Below, piece by piece: positions 8,808 through 19,400 of a stretch of DNA of 27,485 nt (its first letter is position 1; every line of letters starts with the position of its first letter). This DNA is from Stramenopiles sp. TOSAG23-2 (lineage: Eukaryota; Sar), in NCBI GenBank assembly GCA_900128395.1, contig LT649416.1, positions 1 to 27,485 on the forward strand. Reading direction: 5' to 3'. Under the pieces are notes generated by a model, which had not been told where the DNA came from, ran no database searches, and saw only the letters and a program-made list of their open reading frames with translations. Position numbers and translations under genes: made by a program.

Positions 8808-9676
8808 TTTCTTCTTTTTTATTTCAACAAATTTAGTTAAAGCGTAATGCAGTAATGTAGTAATTTGTATTTGTTATATGCGTTCGTTTGTCAACATATA
8901 TATAACGTCTCTCCTCTCGCGATATAGTCTTTCTTTAATTATCCTCTTTTTCTAGTTATTTATTCAAAATGTATAACCTAGATAACCGGGTGGTGGTGCA
9001 TAATAGCGATACATTAAAGTGCGTGATGATACATGGGTGCAAAAAAGTGCTCTTCCGTGTGAGGTTAAATTTTGGTGAGCGTTTAATTCTATTAATACTG
9101 TGTTCATGTTAAAAAGCACTATAAACGAAAACCCAAAACAAATTAAATTAAAAATTTCGAATTTTTCTAGAAGAATCTGTTTGGTGACACAACAACGTGC
9201 ATAAAAATTTGACTTTATTGTAAAATAACTTTTTGTATTAATACTATGTCTACTATATAATACTGACAAAAAGTACGATTGGTTTTGCAATAAATAATAT
9301 ATTTGAAATTTCCATAAAATTCAAATTGGCCCCTATTATGCACATATAATACATCTGTATTTATTGGTTATTATTGGGGTATAGTTCATAGTGCCATACC
9401 AGGCATACAAACATATATATATATATATATACTATAGACTATACAATTTTTGAATAAATCTAGTAGAATAAAAAGGGATAATTAGAAAAATAAGATTATA
9501 AGATATATACATATATATAAAACCGTATTATATAGTAGAATATATATATTTATATTTTTTGTTGTTGTTAAAATATCAATCATTTACTGACATTTAAAAA
9601 AAAAACGTATTACAGGTATATAATAAAAAATATCATTTTGAAAGAATAAATAAATATATAATTATTATATCTAAAC
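8808..9676. promoter_or_regulatory. Divergent promoter region, 869 bp, between two Cache genes
   Basis: This spacer separates the starts of two divergently transcribed Cache sensors, so it should hold both promoters. The middle (about 8960-9290) is less repetitive than the edges and contains TGCATAATA words at about 8996 and, on the other strand, at 9333-9343, plus TATGCACATATAATA (9337-9351), shared with one mismatch with 4955-4969. An (AT)n run lies at 9413-9431. A 108-codon minus-strand ORF (8964-9290) is present but looks like chance. No RNA gene was recognised. Confidence 0.5.
9413..9431. repeat. (AT)n microsatellite
   Basis: Nine and a half AT units in the divergent promoter region of the two Cache genes. 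Confidence 0.9.
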
Positions 9677-11532
9677 ATGGCAAACCGAAGAAAAAAAGAG
9701 AACAATCAATACAAACAAAAAAATTTGTGGGTGCATAAGTGTCAATTTACGAAATTACACTATCAAACAACAAATCAGTACCGGTCTTATATCAGTCTCG
9801 TTTATCATATTACTTTCCTTGTGCTTGGTCAGTATTATATCAATTGTTGATCTTGGAAACCAAACTTCAAAAGCGGCCATGGACAATTTAAGATTACAGA
9901 TCGAAACAAATGCTAGAAATTTCTCTACGTTAAATGCAGATGAAATCAGTGCCACTTTGCAACGCAGGGCAGCTGCAGCAAATTTGATTGCATATGCTAT
10001 GAGTGATTTTTACTTAGCCACGGAACTAACATTTGATAAGGATGCGATATCCTACTTTGATGAACAAGTGACAGCTGGTTCACCAGTCCCAGGGGTTACG
10101 TTTAATAAGAACGATAATAACTTTCCATTGTATAAAACAAAGGAAACATCGAGTTATTATATACCTAAAACAACTAATACTACAGCAGGCACACCAGCGC
10201 GAGCACGATTGAATGGTTGCTATTTACCAAAAGGAGATACGCTTCGACAATATGGAACTCCAATGGATGAGTCAGGTTGTAAAGAGTTAACAACGGTGTT
10301 AGCAAGTGACCCATTGTTGGTGAAACAAATTCAACGTAGCGTAAAAATCAATCGTTACTTTAAAGATTTTTCAAAAAAAATTCCTGATATCTATGCAATA
10401 TACTTTGGCTTCCGTTCATCTGGCCTATTTAGACAGTTCCCTGGGAGTAATGACAACTCAGACGGAAACACTCCACGTACGTATGATCCAAGAAAGCGAC
10501 CATGGTATTTAGATGCAATGAATGGAAAGAAATACGCATCAAGTACAACAGGGGCATGGTTTGGCCAAACGATTATTACAGCACCATATCAAGATTTTTG
10601 GAGTAAAGTATGGATGGTAACAGTTGCAAAAGCAGTTTACGATGACGTCAAAAATTTAGTAGGTGTATTAGGAATTGATGTTAGCATCAAAACCATACAA
10701 GATGAAATTCTTAAAGTACATTTCTTAGAATCAGGTTATGTTATATTGACTGAATCTGCATCGAGATCAGCAAGCAATATGAAAGAAAGACTTGTCGTTT
10801 CTGCGCCAAATTTTGAAAGTTACGTTACAAATGGAAATGTATATTTTAAAGATGTACTGCCATCCGTTGCAAGCAATTCCACGTTATTCAATAGTTTGTG
10901 GTCGGAAACAAATGTCAAATATTACTCAGAACGGGAAAATGATGAAGAAAAAAACTATTTACTTGCATATAGCAGTGCTGGCAGCACAATGTTTCGTGAA
11001 CGGTATACTGTTTTTATAGTTATTCCGGAAGGGGAAGCATTAGGCGTTTTGCCAACATTAGAAAAAACAATTCTTGAAACAATAGAGGAAGTTGTTGGAA
11101 TTGTCAGCGCAACTTCCATTACTACTGGTCTTGTCACTTTATTGATAATTATTACGGTAACAAATTCGATATCAAAGCCTGTACAAGCAATGGTTCAAAT
11201 AGCTCAATCCATTGTCAAAGGTGCAGCTGAACAGAATTTAGTGAAAGACTTTGAAAGACAAGAACGAGCAATGAAAGCAGTACGTGATTATGCCGGAGTG
11301 AAAGAAGGCTTTACAAATGCTGATGCAGGAAGGAGAAAAAATTAATAATGAGATGCAATTATTGGCAAGGAGTTTTTTGACGATGACTAGTGGTTTGAAA
11401 CGAGATGCCAATCGAGAGAAAGCACTTGTTAAGCATCCAATTAATCCATATCACATGGATCAAGAAAGTGAATTTATGGGTGATTTTATAGATCAAAATT
11501 TAGCAGTGGAAGTTGAAGCAAAACAAATGTAA
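9677..11532 (+). CDS. Cache-domain membrane sensor (TM-Cache-TM), two frame breaks
   Basis: A shorter relative of the neighbouring Cache/VWA protein. The central frame (about 9779-11345) codes for a signal anchor (SFIILLSLCLVSIISIV), a helical segment, a Cache ectodomain with YDPRKRPWYL, VGVLGIDVSI and SGYVIL, then a TM helix (about 11100-11160, ATSITTGLVTLLIIITV) and a HAMP-like SKPVQAMVQIAQSIVKG. I place the start at ATG 9677 (AAAC-ATG-GC), a basic N-terminus (MANRRKKENN) in a different frame. An ATG at 9819 exists but falls inside the signal anchor. The C-terminal tail continues in the next frame to TAA at 11532 (...NNEMQLLARSFLTM...VEAKQM). Both joins need a +1 shift: short introns (9727-9778 or 9739-9778; 11298-11328) or surplus bases in A-runs. 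There is no VWA domain, so it probably senses a ligand outside and signals through its cytoplasmic tail or a partner. Confidence 0.8.
9727..9778 (+). other. Candidate first intron (52 nt; 40 nt if 9739-9778) of the Cache gene
   Basis: A GT...AAATCAG segment whose removal links the ATG at 9677 and its basic N-terminus to the signal-anchor frame (...KQKNF-TGLISVSF...). A GT at 9739 gives a 40-nt version. An indel in either A7 run (9691-9697 or 9717-9723) would also give a basic N-terminus followed by the same TM helix, so the intron is not proven. Confidence 0.35.
11298..11328 (+). other. Candidate 31-nt intron in the Cache gene
   Basis: A GTGAAAG...GATGCAG segment of 31 nt lying between codons (phase 0). 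Removing it joins the HAMP-like helix to the C-terminal tail frame (...VRDYAG-EGEKINNEMQ...). One surplus A in the A6 run at 11335-11340 is the simple alternative. Confidence 0.3.
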
Positions 11533-11878
11533 TTTAACATGTGGAGTTTTTTTTTAGAGGAGATTTAAAGCGAATGATCAAACTACGAACTCCAGTTCGT
11601 ATATTGGAATATATATTTTTTACGGAATATATGATATTAGAAATGTTTAATTTTTTTAATTACGTCCCGTAAAAAACAAAAGTAAAAAATATTAACACAG
11701 ATACGCGAGAGTATTTATTATAAAAATCTACGACGTATGTGTATGATATTTGTAATACAAAGTGTATCATACGTACTCGTATATATCATATCATACGCTT
11801 CAGTATCATACAATACCGAATATATTTTAATAAATATTTTAAAAAATCAGTGCACATATTTCCCGCCTCCCCGTTTTT
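11533..11878. other. Convergent 3'-3' intergenic, 346 bp, no gene seen
   Basis: This spacer separates the stops of the short Cache gene and the giant minus-strand gene. It contains a hairpin at 11584-11601, a 10-bp inverted repeat (TTTTTTACGG at 11616-11625 against 11667-11676) and a patch of GTATCATACG-like words at 11755-11810. These may mark 3' ends on both strands. Confidence 0.6.
11584..11601. terminator. Hairpin (8-bp stem) past the Cache gene stop
   Basis: TACGAACT-CC-AGTTCGTA can form a perfect 8-bp stem, starting 52 bp after the stop. TACGAA/TTCGTA words recur in the other 3' spacer of the window (2825-2841, 3220-3231). A role in 3'-end formation is inference; eukaryotic genes do not normally need such hairpins. 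Confidence 0.3.
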
Positions 11879-13453
11879 TTATTTTTTATCCTCTTTTCTA
11901 TCTTCTTCTTCGGTATCAAAACAACGAAGATTTTCCCTCACTTTCCCCGCTGCTACCCATTCATTTATAAAATCGTTTTTAGCCTCCTTTGATATATGTG
12001 CATTGAATCGTATATCGACTGTGGTTACACTTGTACTATTTAATGCATATGCTTTTAAAGCATCGAAACCTTCCATACCAATCATATTACCACTCAATTC
12101 AATTTCTTCCAATGCCATTACATCTTCATTGTCTAACTTAACCAATTCGTTCACCAATGCTATTATACCATCTGAACTAATGTCATTTTCTCTCAAATCC
12201 AATCTCGTCAGATTTCTAAAGCAAGGAGACTTTTCATCATCTGCAAGTGCAGCTGCAAGACTTTTAACCCCACCATTGCCAATGTTATTACCTGCAATTG
12301 ATAAGTCATCGAGCCTGGCTGTGTACGACATGCCTTGCAATATGGCATCAAAACCTTCTTCATTCATATTAATAAACATCAAATTCAATATTCTTAACTT
12401 GTTGCATCGCTGAATGATTTTAAATAAGACTTTGCATCCCACCGGTCCAAGAGGATTTTTGCTTAAATTTAATATTTCAAGGTTCCTCCAGTCACAATTT
12501 GAATCTAAAATAGTCTCTAAACCATATGGATCAACGTGGTTGTCTGATAAATTCAACATATTTAAATTTAAAACGTTTTTCAATATGAATTTAATTGTAT
12601 CGCAATCTCTATTAATAATATTTTTCCCCGACAAATCCATGACATCATAATGACCACCTTCTAATTCTTTCTCATTCGGTTTGCCAATCAACTGCCTGAT
12701 TTTCCTCTGTTGTTTCTTAAGAAATGGGCGTTCCCATAAATATACTGAATATAAATGACAAAATACCATAAGCCATGATATAATCAACGTTGGATACCAG
12801 AATAAGCCTATGATATTGTTCAATCCTTGATCGACCTTTGCATTCCTAAAAAAATCTTCACACCCATCCTCTACTGCTTCTTCTGAACATGCATTGAACA
12901 TACCCCTTTTCCAAAAAAGATTGCTTTCATCGGCCATATGTTTCGGCATATGGCCCATAAAGACTGCAAAAATAACAATCCAAACTAAGTTGAAAGACAG
13001 GATAACGCCTTTATAAACTATATTTTCCCCACTTTGATTTAAATAAAACCCGCCAAATAAAAACACAAAGCCACTTTGGATTACAGAAATGATCATTGCA
13101 ACATCGTGGAAAATCATGATGGGAACATAAATGAAACCCATGAAGGCTAACAATGGTAAATGGATACATGTTAGCGTAGCGATTAGAATTAAAGTTGTTT
13201 CGATTTTCATCGCTTTGCGTCTCTGTTGGAAAAATGCAGTTGAAGTTAATCTCGCAAGAGTACTACTTAATCTCGCACGAATACCATCATCAATTTCATT
13301 ATCACCATTTGCTAACTCTGCTTCTAAGATTACCCTTTCGTAATTTGTTTCTATAACAAAAATTTCTAATACTGCTATTAGCACCCTTTGCCAACATTTC
13401 TGGCCATAGATAGAACTTTCTACTAACATATGCTCTAATTTCCAAAGCAACAT
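11879..13453 (-). CDS. C-terminal segment of the giant membrane protein: TM helices plus RI-type LRR domain
   Basis: A 524-codon frame that opens inside the 3' end of the preceding minus-strand segment (13302-21179), in a different frame. It starts with amphipathic and TM segments (WQRVLIAVLEIFVI; TLILIATLTCIHLPLLAFMGF; GFVFLFGGFYL; GVILSFNLVWIVIFAVFMG; LIISWLMVFCHLYSVYLW), then a basic linker. About six leucine-rich repeats of the ribonuclease-inhibitor type follow (LNMLNLSDNHVDPYGLETIL, LEILNLSKNPLGPVG, LTRLDLRENDISSDG, LEEIELSGNMIGMEG), and the tail is acidic and basic (EEEDRKEDKK). In 13302-13453 this frame has the more natural protein, whereas the rival frame becomes Arg-rich and stops. 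I therefore read it as the continuation of the giant gene, joined by a +1 shift near 13416-13470. A separate gene starting at ATG 13453 cannot be excluded. The LRR should face the cytoplasm and bind partners. Confidence 0.8.
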   Translation of the reverse strand: MLLWKLEHMLVESSIYGQKCWQRVLIAVLEIFVIETNYERVILEAELANGDNEIDDGIRARLSSTLARLTSTAFFQQRRKAMKIETTLILIATLTCIHLPLLAFMGFIYVPIMIFHDVAMIISVIQSGFVFLFGGFYLNQSGENIVYKGVILSFNLVWIVIFAVFMGHMPKHMADESNLFWKRGMFNACSEEAVEDGCEDFFRNAKVDQGLNNIIGLFWYPTLIISWLMVFCHLYSVYLWERPFLKKQQRKIRQLIGKPNEKELEGGHYDVMDLSGKNIINRDCDTIKFILKNVLNLNMLNLSDNHVDPYGLETILDSNCDWRNLEILNLSKNPLGPVGCKVLFKIIQRCNKLRILNLMFINMNEEGFDAILQGMSYTARLDDLSIAGNNIGNGGVKSLAAALADDEKSPCFRNLTRLDLRENDISSDGIIALVNELVKLDNEDVMALEEIELSGNMIGMEGFDALKAYALNSTSVTTVDIRFNAHISKEAKNDFINEWVAAGKVRENLRCFDTEEEDRKEDKK

Positions 13454-16400
13454 ACCTATAGAAAATTCTATTAATGCTAATTATCAATAAGTTTAGGCAA
13501 TATAATAAAACAAAAAGAGGGGGATTTAAAATATTTTGGATGAAAATATAGAAAAACCAAAACACGACTGGAAAAACAAGTCGAAAATACTTTGAATGTG
13601 GCTCCATGTCGTCGTCTAGTATCCTTCTATCATTTTCCATTTGTGCATTAGGGAAAAGTTCATTATCTCTTTTCTTAACACAACATTTACAACCAAAGAT
13701 GTGAACAAAAACACGCATTGGTTGGTAAAAAGGAAAGGTCAAGATGTGCATAATGGCGAATGGAAATGCAAGCGGTATGACCAACAATCTATTATACCAT
13801 TCAACCTTATTATCTCCAGTACATTTTATTACCTTCCATACCTCTGGTAAATACATGCCATTTACCCCCGACATTTCCAAGTAACCTAAAACACCAGAAA
13901 AAACTATAAAGACAAACATAAATGCCTCTATTGCAAGTATTACTAACCCGAAAGAAAACCCTGCAATACCAACAATAATTTGTACAACTATCATAAAAGA
14001 TTTCCCAAGACATGGCATTAATGTTTCAATAGCAAAGTGTCCCAATGCCAGCGGGAAATATTGGAAAAACAGAAAATGTTTAGTTGGAAATCCAACTTCA
14101 CCATATTCTTTGAGTCGCTTATCTTTATATTTTTTATTATATTTTTGACTTGTTGCTTCACGCAAAAGCACAGTTGATCCACACAGCACATATTGTATTG
14201 GCATTGTTGCCAACCAAACTACAGACACAATAAAATATGCAGGAATTAGTGAGCCAGCATGGACTATGCCGCCTTTAAAGCTGAGACCATCTTCGAAGCA
14301 AGGGCCATATGGAGTGATCGAAATCACAATCAATAAAGGAATACAGATGCACCCACAAATTATTGCAAAAATAATTGCAATGCCATATGCCATTCCTTTT
14401 AAAAATATTTTAATTACAACATCATAAGAAAACCATTTAAGTTGCCTCCAAAAAATAGAGAAGAAAAGTACATGTAAGTTCAATATAGAAGATGTGGATA
14501 CTTGCATAATGAGCACGGATGGATCTGGGCTCAGCGCAGTCTCCATATTCTTCTCTACACCCATATGTACATCATACGCCATTTTGACAATATGTGGCTC
14601 AATATCTTGATATTTCTCAATATAATTAGCGTATACATCCTTTTCGACTTCATCATCGCCATCTTTACCAATGGCATGTGGTACTACCTTTTCCTTGCTG
14701 CGCCCTTTATATTTACCACAGCAAATTGCTCTCCATGCTGCAACAACTATACCTTTCTCATCATTACTTTTTGCAAAACAAAAACAATAAAGGAACATCA
14801 ACGGGAAAATAGCTAAGTTTGTGAACGGGTATATATGGAGTAAAATGGCGTACATGAAAAGGGCAAGTATTGTTGGGATAAGATCCCGTTTTTTGTCTTT
14901 AACGTTTCCAACACTTTCTATGAAAGTCCCAATCAATAGAACATTGGAACAAATTACAATACTCATGGCCAATGATAAGGAGCCAGCAATTAATCCAAAA
15001 ACAAGCAATATTAATCCAACGCATAAATAATATAATAATGAACCAAACAATTGGCCGATATTTTTGCCACATTTACAGGTCGTATTTAGAATATCATTTA
15101 ATCGTTCTGCCAAATGTTTCCATACTATATTCCAAATTTTATTCTCGAACGTTATGTTTGGATCAAAAAAATCATTAAATAATTGAAATTTACAAACCAA
15201 AAGATTCAAAACAACCCCCAACAAGAAAAACGTAAAGAAATAAAATACAAATTGTATCGTTATTAATGTTGCATTGAACGCTATTTTAAACAAATTGGAA
15301 CGAATATTTAATTTATCAGACTTCTTTAATCTGTTTGATTGCAACACCACTTTTAGTGCCTCTACAGTTTTTGCCATGTCTTTTTCATTTGCTAAATATA
15401 CTTTTGACAACAGCGCCTCATCAAACATGTTTAGTTCTAACAAAGCAAGATAGGCTTTATTGGAAGATATGCTTTTGTCGTCTTCCTCTTTTTCTCCATC
15501 TTCAATTGTATCTGCTTTGTCAGTAGTATCTGATAGCTCTTCTTCTACGTCAATATTGTCAAGATTTAGCATGGTTTCTTTCTCGTGCTTAAATTTTGAC
15601 TTTACTTCCTTGAATTCTTTATATGCGCGCTTCGAGTTTTTAATCCACGTTCGCCATTGAATACAACCGAGTCTAATAATTAATGACATAATACACATTG
15701 ATACATAAAAGATGATTCTTACTGGAAGATAATATAGACTAAAAATCAAAAATTTCCCTGTAACATCGCGAATAAGGAATATCATTACAATTTTTGTTCC
15801 TTTCAAAAATTTTGATATAACCCAAATCGTACCAACGATAGTATGCACTATAATTTTACCAAGCATGGTAAAACAGTTGCTAGGAATCGCATAAAATTTC
15901 TGATAAAGACGTATCTCCTCAAGTCTGTTATCCAAACATTTTGCAATCTGTTTGTTTGTACGATTGCAAATAATTTTTTCCAGCCTCTTCAGAACGGCGT
16001 TTTGAGCTGTTTGCCTTAACCTGCTACGTCCAATCGAATTTGCATTAATAAAATCTGGTGTCTTTTTTAATTCTAGATACATCAGTGCCCCATACAATTT
16101 AAATATTGGTTCTTTTTTCTTCGTATTAAATTTATCACCATTATTTTCCATAAAGTCTATCAAAGCATTTTTATCATTGTTTCTAAGTTTTTTTCTTTTG
16201 TGGCACCAACCAAGATCAAACATTAATTTTTTGAATTGTATACAGGTAATACATATCATAATTGTCATAAACAATTGGAACGGAAAAACGATCAGGAAAA
16301 GAACACTTTCAAGGAACCATGGGATAAGAACCGCAAAGAATATTTTACTATATCTACCCGTGTCCGGATCTTTCATGTCCTTATAATACTCCAACAGATT

Positions 16401-19400
16401 TCCACTGACAAAAACGACTATTACCATTGGAAATTGTATAATCACACAAAGAAACGTTACAATCCCACTTATTACATACACAATAATCCAGCCCATGTTT
16501 AGCAATATATTTTCTGCAAACCATTTTGAAAAATATACTAAAAATTCCTTGATCCAAAAAGAGATATCACCAATATCTTCACTTCTACCATCTAAAGTTA
16601 GCATAAAATACTTGAATACACTTTCAAAAACTCGTTTATCCAATGGTATGGTTGCATCTGACAATTCATTAATCAGTAACCTGACATGCGTCAAATTGAA
16701 AAATATGAAGAGGGCCATTACCAATTGAAACGGTAAATATAGATAAAACAACACCGTAAGAACAAAATAACGAACTAAAACCTCATTGTTCCATGGCATG
16801 GTAATTTCTAGAAAACGCTCAAATAATGTATCTTTGTCCTCCTCCTCCTCGCCTTCTTCCACCTCTGGTTTAGCTCCTTCAATAAAAAGTTGCTTCCATG
16901 CTTTAGACCAAAACAGTCTACCACAACAAGTAGTAAATAACATAATTATGGTCAGTAACCATAATGGTGACAAAACCAGAAAGGCAATAAAAGAAAAGAC
17001 ACCTGCCAAGAAATTTAACGTGATGATGTAGAAAAGATTTCCATAAAATTCAAACCATGTCAACAACGCAACCCGTATCATGTCATCGAATGCTTTTCCT
17101 TCATCCTTTCCGGAAGCAAGGAAAATCTTTTGCACGCGTTCACGTGGCAGGATTTCCATTGCCAACAGTCTTTCCATAGCAGCACCATCTTTGGTTAGCT
17201 TCCGTAATATATTAGTTTGCGCAGCTAATTCATTTTCACTTGACTTGGCATTATCCCCTTTCCCTTCATTGTCGTTCTCCTCTATTTTCTTTTCCTCGTC
17301 AGTCTCCGTTCCATCTTCAATATCAATGGTTTCATGATCCGAATCTTTCGGTCCAAACACTGTGCGGCGTATTGTAGTACTAGTCACAAATAACAGTGAT
17401 GGTTTATTATTGTTTTCAAAAAAATGATCTTCTACACCATCTATGAATTCCATTAAATTGAAAATCGTACACGCAATGACAATTGCCATTGCGATTTCAA
17501 TTACAAATGATACAACTACGCATGTTAATGCCAAAATGAAACATAATATTCCAATTAGAGATATTACCATCGCAACAATTGTATCAAAAACGTACAGCTT
17601 GAAGCAAGCACCAGCATTTTTCAAGCCCTTAGGACCTTCTTTGGCAACAGCAGCTTTGTACTTAATCATGACATTATAAATATCTTTCATAATGCTTGCA
17701 AATTCACTCCCTATTACCCCAAAGCGTATTATCCATTTTTGATAAAGTGTTGTTCCCGGATCACAAAATAAGTTTTTACAAAGTCTTGGTATCCTATAGA
17801 AACTTAAAAAAATCACCACTAACATTAAAAGTTGACATGGGAGGACGAAAGCGAAAAATATAATAGTTAGAAACAAATACTCTACAGCAGAGAACATGTA
17901 CCTGTGACTATTACTTAAATTCTTTCTCTTCAATTTGTTAACTAATTCCATACGATAAGGCCCCAAACAAACGATTAGGCCGCTTATAACATTAAAAATA
18001 CACATACAAGATACAGGGATCCATGACAATATAACAAGTAAAAGCCTTGAAGTCGAATTAAGAAAATAAATTGGAACAATTGAATATAAACGTACATCTG
18101 TAAATCGTTCAAACCATCGATAGATATGTTCCGTATACTGTTTACGTATTTCAAAAGTCGATTGTTTCCGAATGATTTCCATGTCCATCGTCTCTTCTAT
18201 CTTCTCTTCGTCGGTGTTCGTTGGTTCTTTTTCCTTTTTTTCTTTATTTAATGTCTTCTTGTCTCGTTTTGGTTTCACAAATATTATTTTTTTGTTTCTC
18301 TTTTCAGTCCCATTTACCAGTTTGTAAATCGCCTTTGTCAGATCTTCAATATCATCTTCGACTTCCTGCTTATTTTCTTGGTTACTTATTAATATGCCTA
18401 AGCTTAAAAAGCGACCAATAAGATCAAATACTTGTGCTAAGAGAAACAATATAACTTCTAAGAAAAAATACGAACCAATATGAATAAAAACCACAACAAG
18501 CATAATACTACGTATTATTCTCCAAGTAAAAACATACATTGCAACAATGAAACACTGCGGTATGATAATATACATTTTTTCCATCCTACTTGATTCTTTG
18601 CTAAATAATTTTTCTAGGCATCGTTTAAATTCCACGTGTAGAGGCGAGGTAGCGATTAAAACGATTAAAAAAACAAATTCAACTGGCATCCAAAGCCATT
18701 GCAAGAAATATGTTTCGAGAAAATACTTTACAATGATAGACAATCTTGTAAATGGTAATGCTAGACTATATGGTTCGTAACCAGGTTTTTTGCCCTCCTC
18801 TACCAACTCATCGTAGCAATATTTCCATGTAATATGTTCATTCGGACCGAAAAAATAATACACGACCTCGCCGGGAGAAGGAATTAAAATTAAGATAAAC
18901 AATACCGCACCAACTACATGCAACACAATTTGTACGACGCACCATGCTACGATTGCAATGTCAAATATAACTGAAGCACAAAACATTTTGGGAATGAGAA
19001 CAAACCAAGCGTAAAAGTTAAGCGTTAGCCATTCGTTACACTTCCCTATAAACAGAGGCATTGTTAACATATTTACGTGCGTTTTTTTAATTTCACTTAA
19101 CGTTTTAGTACGATTGTATCCATTCTTGATATATACTTCAATGATCTCATCGTCCGTGATAGATTTCGTATAAGGCTTGAAATTAAGAACAAGTATATCT
19201 TTGCCTTCCTCCACCTTCTTTACGTCCGCTATTTTTGCATCCGTTAATTTCGAATCAACGGATATTGCCTTTGTTTTTTCATCTTCGTCGTTTGCTGTAG
19301 CATTGAACACATCCTTACTTTTCAATTCAATCCCTACAACTTGAGTCTCCGCATTTGTATTAGTAGTATTTTTGTCGTTGTTATCTCTTCCGAACCAAAA

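Noticed and set aside
8404-8847. 147-codon plus-strand ORF
   Set aside because: It is antisense to the N-terminal part of the Cache/VWA gene, whose protein has clear domain motifs.
8964-9290. 108-codon minus-strand ORF in the divergent promoter region
   Set aside because: No recognisable domain; the amino-acid mix is typical of translated AT-rich spacer, and it lies where two promoters are expected. A real small gene cannot be wholly excluded.
8940-9300. Possible tRNA or snRNA in the less repetitive part of the divergent spacer
   Set aside because: No A/B box pair, cloverleaf or U6-like sequence could be found by eye on either strand.
11739-12413. 224-codon plus-strand ORF
   Set aside because: It is antisense to the LRR domain; the minus-strand frame has regular LRR consensus.
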